A stretch of 64,000 nucleotides of DNA from Pedobacter nototheniae (lineage in GTDB: Bacteria > Bacteroidota > Bacteroidia > Sphingobacteriales > Sphingobacteriaceae). The number at the start of each line of letters is the position of its first letter. Positions within the stretch are counted from its first letter, which is position 1. The translations under genes were made by a program, and so were the position numbers. The DNA lies in the NCBI RefSeq assembly GCF_004335085.1, contig NZ_RQRS01000015.1, positions 1-64,000 on the forward strand. The letters are read 5' to 3'. Below are positions 63,773 through 64,000 of the stretch, piece after piece. The notes beneath the pieces are model-generated. The model saw only the letters and a list, made by a program, of their open reading frames with translations. It searched no databases and had not been told where the DNA came from.

Positions 63773-64000
63773 ATGAATCATAACCATCCGGTATATACAG
63801 ATAACGACCCGCAAAGTGAGCTGGTAACCTTAAACTTAGGTCCAACACACCCTGCAACACACGGCGTTTTCCAAAACGTTTTGCAATTAGATGGCGAACG
63901 TATTGTGAGTGGCGTTTCTACGATTGGGTATATCCATCGTGCTTTCGAAAAGATTGCTGAGCATCGCCCATTTTATCAAATTACGCCCTTAACCGATCGT
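63773..64000 (+). CDS. nuoD: NADH-quinone oxidoreductase subunit D, cut by the window end
   Basis: The first 76 residues are visible: after an acidic start come LVTLNLGPTHPATHGVFQNV and GVSTIGYIHRAFEKIAEHRP, both diagnostic for the 49-kDa subunit that forms the quinone site with NuoB. The frame is open at the last base of the window. It lies 3 nt after nuoC. Confidence 0.95.
   Translation, partial: MNHNHPVYTDNDPQSELVTLNLGPTHPATHGVFQNVLQLDGERIVSGVSTIGYIHRAFEKIAEHRPFYQITPLTDR

Overview
The window looks like a chromosomal stretch from a member of the Bacteroidota, most likely family Sphingobacteriaceae (Pedobacter-like). The signs are SusC/SusD pairs, DUF1735 and DUF4876/DUF6850 proteins, FecR anti-sigma factors, TonB proteins with a KNYGAYQLRK-type N-terminus, and promoters with the phylum's -7 element TAnnTTTG instead of a sigma-70 -10 box. 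The genus is inferred from overall character; no marker gene settles it.

Region 1 (1-2120) is debris of an integrative element: two small overlapping minus-strand genes (a winged-helix-like protein and an excisionase/MerR-type HTH protein), an uncharacterised 252-residue protein, and what looks like the decayed C-terminus of a tyrosine recombinase. Region 2 (about 2.1-33.7 kb) is a large beta-mannan utilisation locus. It encodes a GH5-like mannanase lipoprotein, a Na+/solute symporter, a GH130 mannosylglucose phosphorylase, two SusC/SusD pairs with a DUF1735 lipoprotein, an unusual haem-c/ThuA/PQQ-type dehydrogenase group, a DUF5060 clan GH-A hydrolase, GH26 mannanase, an acyl esterase, an AraC regulator, a mannobiose/cellobiose 2-epimerase, a GH30 hydrolase and a type-B carboxylesterase. 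Mannan would be cut outside the cell and its oligomers taken up through SusCD. Mannobiose would be epimerised to mannosylglucose and phosphorolysed to mannose-1-phosphate and glucose, the pathway known from Bacteroides fragilis. Six transcription units share a promoter design: a 17-bp motif close to GTTAAAATACTATTAAC begins 36 or 37 nt before a TAnnTTTG element.

Region 3 (33.7-34.84 kb) holds a decayed response-regulator gene, a cluster of TTTGCA repeats and a 62-bp copy of the 3' end of tRNA-Asp plus its terminator. This looks like the right attachment site of the island carrying the mannan locus. Region 4 (34.99-44.9 kb) encodes a FecR anti-sigma factor, a TonB-dependent receptor with STN domain, a DUF4876 lipoprotein, a DUF6850 outer-membrane protein, a gingipain-like (C25-fold) protein fused to HEAT-like repeats and, after a terminator, an ECF sigma factor. 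This is the best candidate here for a poorly described system. The intact tRNA-Asp(GTC) follows at 45137.

Region 5 (45.2-64 kb) appears to be AT-richer core genome: Lrp-type and LysR-type regulators, an MdaB/YgiN quinone pair, an EamA exporter, metK with a SAM-II-like leader, a lipid kinase, a SUI1 factor, pckA, an ExbB-ExbD-ExbD-TonB cluster with a PstS-like lipoprotein and TPR protein, and the start of the complex I operon (nuoA, nuoB, nuoC, nuoD cut by the window end). By eye the mannan locus uses more G/C at third codon positions than regions 4 and 5; I did not compute this.
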